Positions 1-7,063 of a stretch of 9,229 nt of DNA are shown here, piece by piece. A model generated the notes under the pieces. It saw only the letters and a list, made by a program, of their open reading frames with translations, ran no database searches and was not told where the DNA came from. Location: the NCBI GenBank assembly GCA_023700785.1, contig JAMPYH010000086.1, positions 1 through 9,229 of the forward strand, in the 5' to 3' direction. Numbering within the stretch: position 1 is the first letter of the stretch; each line of letters begins with the position of its first letter. The position numbers and the translations under genes are program-made. Origin of the DNA: Candidatus Zixiibacteriota bacterium. GTDB lineage: Bacteria > Zixibacteria > MSB-5A5 > GN15 > FEB-12.

Positions 1-1758
1 ATCAGCAGTCGCCGCGCTTTCGCGGCGTTGCTTCCATTGCTCAGCCAGTACCGCAAGCCGCTTTTGGTCGCGTTTGGTCTATTGATCGCCGCGACCCTGC
101 TCGGCTTGACCTGGCCGGTACTGCTGAAAAGAGCGTTCGATGTCAATATTTCATCGGGGGATTATACCGGCCTGATCTGGACCACGGCAGCCATCACGCT
201 GATGCAGGGGGCGACCCTTGCTTTGCAGTATTTCCAGCGGATCAAGCTGGAGATAGTAGGACAGGATGTCATGCTGGCGCTCAAACAACGGCTCTTTTCG
301 CATACGCTGGCGCTGGATGTCTCCTTTTTTGACCGGCACCCGGTGGGACGACTGATGGCTCGCGTTGAGTCGGATACCGAAGCGCTCCGGATGATGTTCA
401 CCACCACGGCGGTGGCGTTGGTCGGAGACCTTCTGCTGATCACCGGGACGTTCGCCGTCATGCTGTACTATAGCTGGCGGCTTACATTGATATTGGTCGG
501 AATAGTGCCGATAGTCGCGATCCTGATGTATCTCTTTACCCGGATCACCACACCGCGTTTTCTTGAGGTCCGCAAGCGGATGGCGGAGATCACCGCGACG
601 CTGACCGAATATCTGCACGGCATGTCGATCATCCAGATCTTCAGCCGGGAGCAGTACGCCCGCGAGAGATTGAACGCGGCGAATGCCGCCAAATTCAAGG
701 AGGATTCGTTCGCCGAGATCGGCGTGGTGGCGTTTTTCAATATGGTCGCGTTCACCGAGTACCTGGCGATCGGTCTGGTGCTGTTGTTCGGGATAGGATG
801 GTCGCGTGAGGGCCTGGTGACGGTCGGTACGCTCTCGATGTTCATCATCCTGATCTGGCGCGCGTATGAGCCAATCTTCAGGGCATCGGAACAGTTATCC
901 AATATCCAGAAAGCGATAGCGGGCGCCAAGCGGATCTTCGCGCTCCTCGGCACGGAGCCGAGATTGATCGAGCCGATCCGTCCGGTGGCCTGGAGCCGGC
1001 TGCACCAGGGGATCGCGTTTGAAGATGTCTCATTCTCATACACCAATGATGAGAATTACGCGCTGAAAGACGCGACGTTTGAGATCCCTGTCGGGAAACG
1101 AGTAGCGTTGGCCGGTGTCACCGGCGGCGGAAAATCGACAGTGATCAACCTGTTGCTTCGATTCTACGACCCGCAGAAGGGGCGTATCACGGTTGACGGG
1201 ATCGACCTGCGGGATGTCTCACAGGAGGATCTGCGGAAGCGGTTCGCGCTCGTGCTGCAGGATATCATCCTCTTCCCCGGTGATGTCCGGTCGAATATCG
1301 CGCTGGATGGGATAGGATACGACGACCAGCGGATCATCGACGCGGCGACGACAGTCGATGCCGACCGTTTTATCGCGCGACTGCCGAAGCAATACGCGAC
1401 CGAAGTCTCCGAGAAGGGGTCGAACTTCAGTCGGGGTGAACGGCAACTGCTGTCTTTCGCCCGAGCGTTAGTGGTCAACCCGGATGTATTGATCCTGGAC
1501 GAAGCGACCAGTTCGGTTGACCCGGAAACGGAGCGGACCATCCAGGCGGCGCTGAAGAAACTGATGTCCGGGCGGACGTCGCTGATCATCGCGCACCGGC
1601 TCTCGACCATACTCGATGTTGACCAGATCCTGGTGATCCGTCGGGGTGAGATCATCGAGCGCGGGACGCACACGGAATTGATCCTGCAAAACGGCTATTA
1701 CTCGCGGCTGTTCCACCTGCAGTTCAAGTCCAAGAATGGAGTAGCCAGCAATGCGTGA
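1..1758 (+). CDS. ABC exporter half-transporter, catalytic-site (TM288-like) subunit, 5' partial
   Basis: This is a type IV (B-family) ABC exporter half with an N-terminal membrane domain fused to an ATPase domain; it should pump a lipophilic or peptide substrate outward. The frame is open to base 1. A TTG at 28 has no Shine-Dalgarno site, so the true start is probably left of the window. Numbered from that TTG (576 aa), six membrane segments lie near 11-33, 50-68, 127-148, 151-171, 233-258 and 264-285. The ATPase domain has Walker A GVTGGGKST (363-371), Q-loop Q411, Walker B LIL-DE with catalytic E492, D-loop D498 and switch H523. The ABC signature is degenerate: FSRGE (467-471) instead of LSGGQ. 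The gene overlaps the next one by 8 bases, and the two products should form a heterodimer. Family level is secure from the motifs. The substrate cannot be read from sequence; MdlB, YheH/BmrD and TM288 are the family analogues. Confidence 0.93.
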   Translation: MSSRRAFAALLPLLSQYRKPLLVAFGLLIAATLLGLTWPVLLKRAFDVNISSGDYTGLIWTTAAITLMQGATLALQYFQRIKLEIVGQDVMLALKQRLFSHTLALDVSFFDRHPVGRLMARVESDTEALRMMFTTTAVALVGDLLLITGTFAVMLYYSWRLTLILVGIVPIVAILMYLFTRITTPRFLEVRKRMAEITATLTEYLHGMSIIQIFSREQYARERLNAANAAKFKEDSFAEIGVVAFFNMVAFTEYLAIGLVLLFGIGWSREGLVTVGTLSMFIILIWRAYEPIFRASEQLSNIQKAIAGAKRIFALLGTEPRLIEPIRPVAWSRLHQGIAFEDVSFSYTNDENYALKDATFEIPVGKRVALAGVTGGGKSTVINLLLRFYDPQKGRITVDGIDLRDVSQEDLRKRFALVLQDIILFPGDVRSNIALDGIGYDDQRIIDAATTVDADRFIARLPKQYATEVSEKGSNFSRGERQLLSFARALVVNPDVLILDEATSSVDPETERTIQAALKKLMSGRTSLIIAHRLSTILDVDQILVIRRGEIIERGTHTELILQNGYYSRLFHLQFKSKNGVASNA

Positions 1759-3547
1759 TAAGATAAAATGGTTCTGGAGTTACTACCGGAACTTCACATA
1801 TGTCCTGTTGGTGCTGTTGATCCTGACGCCGGTGCAGGCGATGGTGCATACCTATGCCCCGCGCCTGCTCCAGTTCTCTATCGACTATGTGGAGAAAGGG
1901 ACCGTGCCGGAGAACAACATCTCCGCTTGGCTGCATTGGTTGGGCTCAAAGCTGAGCCTCGGGATGGAGTATGTCCTGCCGATCAGCTTTATCCTGCTGG
2001 GGCTGGTCTCATTCTCGCTCTACGCGTTTGTGCAGGCGCACCGCACCTGGATGAACCGTCGCCTCGACTGGGCGTTTCGCCAGGACGCGTTCGACAAGAT
2101 GACCACCAAGGGGCCGGACTTTTATAACAAATTCCGATCCGGCGACCTGATCACCCGATTGACGGATGATATCGAGGGAAAACTTTCGTGGTTCGCCTGT
2201 TCGGGCATATTCCGCTTCTACGAAGCGTTGGCGTATGTGGTCTTTACACTGATCATGATGATCAGCATCAATCCGTGGCTGACGCTGATGACGGCGGGGC
2301 CGCTGCCGATCCTGATCATCATCTTTTTCAAGACCAGCACGCTGCTGGACAAAAGGTACGATGAATTGCAGACGTCGATCTCAAAATTCAACGCCGTCAT
2401 TGAGGCATGCTATTCGGGGATCAGGGTCGTGAAGTCGTATGTCCAGGAAAAAGCGCAAAAGAAGAAGTTCGATGAAGCGCTGACGGCGCGACGAGGGAAA
2501 GAGATCGCGGCGATCAAATCCGGAACGATCATCGATTCGATGTACGGCTATATCTGGCAATTCGGGGTGATCATCGTGTTGCTGGCGGGCGGCGCCAAGG
2601 CGATCAACGCGGAGCTGACAGTCGGCGAGCTGTTCGCGTTCGTGTACTACGTGACAATGCTCTTTTTCCCGATGTTCGATATCGGGCAGTTCCTGGTCAA
2701 GTCACGCCAGTCGGCGATATCGATCGATCGGTTGGTGGAGCTTGAGAAAGTAGCGCCGATGGTGGCCGACAACGGCTCGAGGGGAGGAAACGGCGAACTG
2801 AAGGGGAATGTCACCCTTGATGGCGTGTCGTTTGGATTTGACGGTTCGGAGCGGAAGATCATCGACGGAATTACGCTCGATATTCAGGCTGGTCAGACGG
2901 TCGCGGTAGTGGGAAAGGTCGGCTCCGGGAAAACCTGGCTGGTCAATCTTCTCCCCCGCCTGGTTGACCCGACCGGCGGCAGGGTTCTTCTCGATGGGCA
3001 TGACCTTCGGGAGTTTCGCCTGGAGGATCTGCGGAAGATCGTCGGATATGTGCCGCAGGAGCCGGTGCTATTCTCGGACACGGTGCGGAACAATGTGCGA
3101 TTTGGACGGGACGAGATATCAGACGCGGTGATGGAATGGGCGCTGGAGGTGTCCCAACTCAAGGATGAGATAACTCGATTCCCGCAGGGGCTGGATACGC
3201 CCATTGGCACGCGAGGGATGTCGATCTCGGGCGGCCAGAAACAGCGGCTGGCGTTGGCTCGGGCGCTGGTCGGAAAGCCGAAGATCCTCATCCTGGATGA
3301 CTGCACGTCGGCGCTGGACTCCCGTACCGAGGCCGCGCTCTGGGAGCGTTTGCACGAAGTGATGCCGGGGATGACCGCGATCCTGATCACCCATCGCCCG
3401 GACACGCTTGAGCGCGCGGATAATATCTTCGTGCTGGAAGAGGGGAAGGTGATCGAAAGCGGGCGGCACCATCAGCTGATGGCCGCGGAAGGTCACTACG
3501 CCAAGATCTACAAGCGGTACCAGCTCGAAGAGCAGGTCGCGGGATAG
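1751..3547 (+). CDS. ABC exporter half-transporter, degenerate-site (TM287-like) subunit
   Basis: Second half of the heterodimeric ABC exporter, 598 aa. The ATG at 1751 lies inside the end of the preceding gene and has GGAG at 1738-1741, nine bases upstream, so the start is well supported and translation is probably coupled. Six membrane segments lie near 15-35, 73-97, 151-173, 176-195, 258-283 and 291-312. The ATPase domain has Walker A GKVGSGKTW (388-396), Q-loop Q436, a near-canonical signature ISGGQ (492-496), Walker B LILDDCTS with Asp517 where the catalytic Glu normally sits, and switch H548. The E-to-D change with an intact signature is the reverse of its partner's pattern and matches the degenerate-site subunit of TM287/288, BmrCD and MdlAB-type exporters. 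Trp396 replaces the usual Ser/Thr after GK[ST] in Walker A. A likely terminator hairpin begins 11 bases after the stop. Substrate unknown. Confidence 0.93.
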   Translation: MRDKIKWFWSYYRNFTYVLLVLLILTPVQAMVHTYAPRLLQFSIDYVEKGTVPENNISAWLHWLGSKLSLGMEYVLPISFILLGLVSFSLYAFVQAHRTWMNRRLDWAFRQDAFDKMTTKGPDFYNKFRSGDLITRLTDDIEGKLSWFACSGIFRFYEALAYVVFTLIMMISINPWLTLMTAGPLPILIIIFFKTSTLLDKRYDELQTSISKFNAVIEACYSGIRVVKSYVQEKAQKKKFDEALTARRGKEIAAIKSGTIIDSMYGYIWQFGVIIVLLAGGAKAINAELTVGELFAFVYYVTMLFFPMFDIGQFLVKSRQSAISIDRLVELEKVAPMVADNGSRGGNGELKGNVTLDGVSFGFDGSERKIIDGITLDIQAGQTVAVVGKVGSGKTWLVNLLPRLVDPTGGRVLLDGHDLREFRLEDLRKIVGYVPQEPVLFSDTVRNNVRFGRDEISDAVMEWALEVSQLKDEITRFPQGLDTPIGTRGMSISGGQKQRLALARALVGKPKILILDDCTSALDSRTEAALWERLHEVMPGMTAILITHRPDTLERADNIFVLEEGKVIESGRHHQLMAAEGHYAKIYKRYQLEEQVAG

Positions 3548-3557
3548 TTCAGACAGG

Positions 3558-3585
3558 ACGGGCTCATTATACGGTGGGCCCGTTT
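3558..3585 (+). terminator. Probable intrinsic terminator of the ABC exporter genes
   Basis: ACGGGCTCA (3558-3566) pairs with TGGGCCCGT (3575-3583). This gives a 9-bp stem with one G-T wobble and an 8-base loop, followed by only a short T run (3583-3585, then C). It starts 11 bases after the stop of the second exporter gene. Position and GC-rich stem fit a Rho-independent terminator, but the weak T-tract suggests leaky termination, so some read-through into the next cluster is possible. Confidence 0.6.
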
Positions 3586-3607
3586 CAATTCCGCGCCATC
3601 CTCAAAC

Positions 3608-3638
3608 TTGACTGAACCAGCCTCCCTGCGCACATTAA
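3608..3638 (+). promoter_or_regulatory. Possible promoter for the mscS-corA-permease cluster
   Basis: TTGACT (3608-3613) matches five of six bases of a sigma-70 -35 box. The best -10 candidate is CATTAA (3633-3638), which matches only three of six and has a long 19-base spacer. It lies between the upstream terminator and the Shine-Dalgarno site at 3652, where a promoter is expected. The -10 is poor, so this is a weak call. Confidence 0.3.
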
Positions 3639-3651
3639 CAGCGCAGACGCG

Positions 3652-3657
3652 AAGGAG
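3652..3657 (+). promoter_or_regulatory. Ribosome binding site fixing the MscS-family start at GTG 3665
   Basis: AAGGAG at 3652-3657 lies seven bases before the in-frame GTG at 3665. The alternative in-frame TTG at 3608 has no such site and is itself part of the -35-like TTGACT. The GTG is therefore the preferred start, making the protein 355 aa instead of 374 aa. Confidence 0.8.
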
Positions 3658-3664
3658 TATTCAC

Positions 3665-4732
3665 GTGCAGGCAATTGATACTACGCTGGTCGCCGTATCT
3701 GAAACATCAGCCACCAATTGGATCATCCCGTTGGCTATCCTTGGCGGCGCGCTGCTGCTTGGGTACGTTTTCGAGCGGCTGGTGCTGGGGCATCTCAGAC
3801 ATATCGCCGAACGGACTCCCTGGAAAGGGGACGAGATCCTGATCAAGGCGTTGCAAGGTATGACAACCTTGCTGGCATTCCTTGCCGGAGGATATGCCGC
3901 CAGTTATTTTGTGGTCTGCCCCCCGCATGTTCAGGTATTGATCCATAAGACGCTCATAGTCCTGATCATATTCACCGGCACAGTAATCCTCGGGCGGATC
4001 GCTGTTGGTTTTGTAAGTATCTCGACGACTCGCGAGGACGGCAAGATGCCGTCGGCATCGATCCTGTCCTATGTGACCCGAGCAATTGTTTATGTCATTG
4101 GGATACTGATCATTCTCCAGTCGCTGGGGATCTCGATCACGCCGTTGCTGACGGCGCTCGGTGTCGGCGGTCTGGCGGTCGCGCTGGCGTTGCAGGATAC
4201 GTTGTCCAATCTGTTCGCGGGGATTCATATCATCGCGTCGAGAAAGATCCGGACCGGCGATTTTATCCGTCTTGAGGGGGGGCAGGAAGGATTTGTTGAG
4301 GATATTTCCTGGCGCAGCACGTCGGTTAGGGCCCTTTCGAATTTCATCTACATCATCCCGAACAATAAGCTTTCGACCATGATCGTTACGGACTTCGACC
4401 AACCGGCAAGCGAGATGTCGACGATCGTCGATCTGGGAGTATCCTATGACAGCGACCTTGAGATGGTCGAACGGGTCACCATTGATGTCGCGCGCGAGGC
4501 TCTGCGGAGCGTCACCGGCGCGGTGCCGGACTTTGAGCCGTTCATTCGGTACAATAAGTTCGGTGAATCTTCCATCAGTTTTTCGGTGATCCTGCGGATC
4601 AAGGGATATGTTGATCAGTACCTGGTAAAACATGAGTTCATCAAGCGATTGCATGAGCGATACCGGAAGGAGGGGATCGTGATCCCGTTCCCGATCCGCA
4701 CGATCTACATGAAGCCGGGAGAGAAACCGTAA
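3665..4732 (+). CDS. MscS-family mechanosensitive ion channel
   Basis: Small-conductance mechanosensitive channel that should open under membrane tension and release solutes during hypo-osmotic shock. From GTG 3665 it is 355 aa. Predicted membrane helices are near 18-36, 64-83, 91-117 and 133-153, followed by the Gly/Ala-rich pore helix (about 156-176) and the hallmark QDTLSNLFAGI (177-187). Next comes the cytoplasmic beta domain: KIRTGDFIRLEGG near 194-206, then a GFVEDISWRST stretch at 209-219 and IIPNNKLS at 230-237. The alpha/beta domain ends with PFPIRTIYM (341-349), typical of the family. Five membrane segments and this length resemble YnaI-type members (about 340 aa) rather than the three-helix MscS. 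It is first in a tight cluster: its TAA at 4730-4732 is three bases before the CorA ATG. Family assignment is firm; the closest subtype is an inference. Confidence 0.92.
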   Translation: MQAIDTTLVAVSETSATNWIIPLAILGGALLLGYVFERLVLGHLRHIAERTPWKGDEILIKALQGMTTLLAFLAGGYAASYFVVCPPHVQVLIHKTLIVLIIFTGTVILGRIAVGFVSISTTREDGKMPSASILSYVTRAIVYVIGILIILQSLGISITPLLTALGVGGLAVALALQDTLSNLFAGIHIIASRKIRTGDFIRLEGGQEGFVEDISWRSTSVRALSNFIYIIPNNKLSTMIVTDFDQPASEMSTIVDLGVSYDSDLEMVERVTIDVAREALRSVTGAVPDFEPFIRYNKFGESSISFSVILRIKGYVDQYLVKHEFIKRLHERYRKEGIVIPFPIRTIYMKPGEKP

Positions 4733-4735
4733 TCA

Positions 4736-5800
4736 ATGGCACTGGGAATCAAGCGCGTTCGCAAAAAAGCGGGACTGCAGCCCGGGGCTATGGTCTTTTC
4801 CGGTCCGGAACGAACACATCCGGTAAGAATTTCGATCCTCCATTACGCTGACAGCAGAGTCGATGAGAGCAAGAATGTCGCGGTCGAAGAAGCGCTGATG
4901 CCGTTCGACCGGCCGGGCGTGACCTGGATCGACTTGAACGGTATTCATGACACCACACTGGTAGAGACCATAGGGAAACATTTCTCGCTCCATCCACTGG
5001 TGCTTGAAGATCTGGTCACCACCGGCCAGCGGCCGAAACTTGAAGATTACGGGGACTATCTCTTCCTGACCATCAAACGAATATCGCTCACAGCGCCGCA
5101 TAAGACGCTCGGGATCGAGGAGTTGTCAATAATAGTTGGAAGGAATTACGTCCTGACGTTTCAGGAAACTGAGGAAGATAGTTTCACGGCGGTGAAAGAT
5201 CGCCTGCGCAAGGGGACCGACCGATTCCTGAAGTCCGGCACCGACTACCTGGCGTATGCGCTGGTAGATATGGTGGTTGACAACTATTTCGCGGTGCTCG
5301 AAGAGTTGGGGGAACAATTCGAGCAGGTGCAAAATCAGGTGTTGGCGTCGCCGACCCCAATGACCTTGCGCACGGTCTATCGGCTCAAAAATGACCTGAT
5401 CATGATGCGCCGCTCCATCTGGCCGCTCCGGGATGTCATCATCGGGATGCAGCGAAACGAGTCGCCGCTTATCACTCACGCGACTGCGTTGTATTTGCGC
5501 GATGTCCAGGATCATACCGTGCAGATCATGGATACGATAGAAACCCTGCGCGATATGCTGGCGGGAACGCTGGATATCTACATGTCGTCCGTCAGCAATC
5601 GAATGAATCAGGTGATGAAGATCCTGACCATGATCGCGACCATATTCATCCCGTTGACATTTGTCGTGGGCATTTATGGTATGAATTTTGACTTCATGCC
5701 GGAGCTTCATTGGCAATATGGCTATCCCCTGATCATGGGGGTCATGTTCCTGGTGGTTGTAGTCATGCTCTGGTGGTTTCGCCGGAACAAATGGTGGTAA
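4736..5800 (+). CDS. corA: CorA-family magnesium/cobalt transport protein
   Basis: CorA-type divalent cation channel, normally a homopentamer taking up Mg2+ (also Co2+ or Ni2+). The 354-aa product has the expected large cytoplasmic N-terminal domain (about 1-290), including the conserved HPLVLEDL (86-93) and RPKLEDYGDYLFL (99-111) stretches, and a long helical stalk. Two C-terminal membrane helices lie near 295-313 and 331-348. The diagnostic YGMNF (314-318), with the GMN selectivity motif at 315-317, follows the first helix, and MPEL (321-324) lies in the loop. The C-terminus is short and basic/aromatic, RRNKWW. The ATG follows the MscS stop by three bases, with GGGAGAG at 4717-4723 as ribosome site, 12 bases upstream. 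CorA homologues can prefer Mg2+, Co2+ or Zn2+; the exact ion is not settled by sequence. Confidence 0.95.
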   Translation: MALGIKRVRKKAGLQPGAMVFSGPERTHPVRISILHYADSRVDESKNVAVEEALMPFDRPGVTWIDLNGIHDTTLVETIGKHFSLHPLVLEDLVTTGQRPKLEDYGDYLFLTIKRISLTAPHKTLGIEELSIIVGRNYVLTFQETEEDSFTAVKDRLRKGTDRFLKSGTDYLAYALVDMVVDNYFAVLEELGEQFEQVQNQVLASPTPMTLRTVYRLKNDLIMMRRSIWPLRDVIIGMQRNESPLITHATALYLRDVQDHTVQIMDTIETLRDMLAGTLDIYMSSVSNRMNQVMKILTMIATIFIPLTFVVGIYGMNFDFMPELHWQYGYPLIMGVMFLVVVVMLWWFRRNKWW

Positions 5801-5812
5801 TCCTACACCTGC

Positions 5813-7063
5813 ATGAATCTTCTTGATAAGCCGCCGATCCTCATTCTCATCGCGGTTTTCCTGTTGATCATTGTGCGGCAAGTTGGCCGTGTCCGACTGC
5901 AGATCTGGCAGATCATGTTAGCCGGCGCGCTGACCGTGCTGCTGCTCGGTTCGATCACGCCGGAGGCGGCGCTCGGCGCGATCAATCTCGACGTGATGCT
6001 GTTTCTTCTCGGCATGTTTGTGGTCGGCGAGGCGCTGCATCGATCGGGTTACCTCTACCAATTGTCCGACCGACTGTTCCGGACCGCTCGAACGGTGGAT
6101 CAATTGATCCTCCGCATTCTGTTCGCGATGGGTCTGCTATCGGCGATCCTCATGAATGACACGCTGGCGATCATCTGTACGCCGTTGATGCTTTATTTCG
6201 CGCGTCGGCACAACGTCTCACCCACATTGTTGCTCCTGACCCTGGCCATCGCCATTACCACCGGCAGCGCGTTAAGCCCGATAGGTAATCCGCAGAACCT
6301 GTTGATCGCGGTGGACGGAAAGGTACCCAACGCCTTTGTCATGTTCCTGGTTTACCTCGCGACACCGACGATCGCCGGCATGCTGATCGCGTATTTCATG
6401 CTGAAGCTGTTTTACCGGGCGGAGTTCCATTCGGTTGAACTTGAGCATGCGGTCGAGCCGGTGACCGACCCACAACTCGCCCGGCTCTCTCAAATCTCGC
6501 TATGGCTTATGGCCGGTTTGATCGCGCTTCGGATCCTCTCCTCATTTGTGCGGATCATCCCGGACTTTAGTCTCACATGGATCGCGACGCTGGCGGCGGC
6601 GCCGATCCTCTTGCTAAGTCGAGACCGGTTCAAGGTTCTAGGGCGCATCGATTGGGCAACGCTTCTGTTCTTCGCCGCGATGTTTGTGCTGATGGAGTCG
6701 GTCTGGAGAACCGGCACTGTTCAATCGATGTTGAGTTACGCCGGCTGGAACGCGGGATCGCTGCCGTCGATCCTGGGCATTTCGGTAGTTATCAGCCAAT
6801 TGATCTCCAATGTCCCGTTTGTGGCTCTCTACCTGCCGATACTTCAGCATACCGGCGACCCGATACTGGCGAAAATGGCGTTGGCGGCGGGGAGTACGAT
6901 CGCGGGCAATCTGCTCATCCTCGGAGCGGCCAGCAATATTATCATCATTCAGAACGCCGAACGACAGGGTGAGACCATTTCATTTGGGGAGTTCGCGCGG
7001 GTCGGTATTCCGCTGACCTTGGCGCAGATGATCTGTTACTGGCTCTACCTCAGGCTCTTTTAG
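5813..7063 (+). CDS. ArsB/NhaD-type (ion transporter superfamily) permease
   Basis: Polytopic membrane permease, 416 aa, of the ArsB/NhaD/CitMHS type, exporting or exchanging an anion or Na+/H+. The inverted-repeat architecture is visible. The first half has LMNDTLAIICTPLM (113-126) and GSALSPIGNPQNLLIAV (151-167). The second half has the counterparts ISNVPFVALYLPIL (331-344) and GSTIAGNLLILGAASNIII (360-378). The hydrophilic centre (about 203-226) separates the halves. About ten to twelve helices fit the whole length. The ATG at 5813 is 12 bases after the CorA stop and has no clear Shine-Dalgarno site, so translation is probably coupled to corA. Its TAG (7061-7063) overlaps the stop codon of the convergent minus-strand gene. 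No arsR, arsC or arsA lies nearby, so arsenite export should not be assumed. Substrate unknown: arsenite, Na+ or a carboxylate/sulfate-like anion are all possible for the family. Confidence 0.85.
   Translation: MNLLDKPPILILIAVFLLIIVRQVGRVRLQIWQIMLAGALTVLLLGSITPEAALGAINLDVMLFLLGMFVVGEALHRSGYLYQLSDRLFRTARTVDQLILRILFAMGLLSAILMNDTLAIICTPLMLYFARRHNVSPTLLLLTLAIAITTGSALSPIGNPQNLLIAVDGKVPNAFVMFLVYLATPTIAGMLIAYFMLKLFYRAEFHSVELEHAVEPVTDPQLARLSQISLWLMAGLIALRILSSFVRIIPDFSLTWIATLAAAPILLLSRDRFKVLGRIDWATLLFFAAMFVLMESVWRTGTVQSMLSYAGWNAGSLPSILGISVVISQLISNVPFVALYLPILQHTGDPILAKMALAAGSTIAGNLLILGAASNIIIIQNAERQGETISFGEFARVGIPLTLAQMICYWLYLRLF

Noticed and set aside
10..27. Perfect 7-bp GC hairpin (CGCCGCG, loop CTTT, CGCGGCG) at the left edge
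   Set aside because: It lies within the open ABC transporter frame (encoding RRAFAA) and has no T-tract, so it is most likely a coding coincidence in GC-rich sequence.
3563..3572. CTCATTATAC shared by two intergenic regions (3563-3572 and 7662-7671)
   Set aside because: A repeated 10-mer is expected by chance in 9 kb. One copy is in a terminator stem-loop and the other in a -10 region, so a common role is unlikely.
3707..4654. Long open frame (315 codons) antisense to the MscS gene
   Set aside because: Its translation is polar and low in recognisable motifs, while the plus strand has a complete MscS-family protein. It is an antisense shadow caused by the codon bias.
5126..5881. 251-codon open frame antisense to corA, rich in His, Asp and Gln
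   Set aside because: The composition is the reverse-complement image of the corA membrane and helical codons, and no start signal or family motif is visible.
5813..7063. Calling the permease an arsenite pump (arsB)
   Set aside because: No arsR, arsC, arsA or acr3 gene is nearby, and the family also holds Na+/H+ antiporters and carboxylate or anion carriers, so the symbol is not supported.
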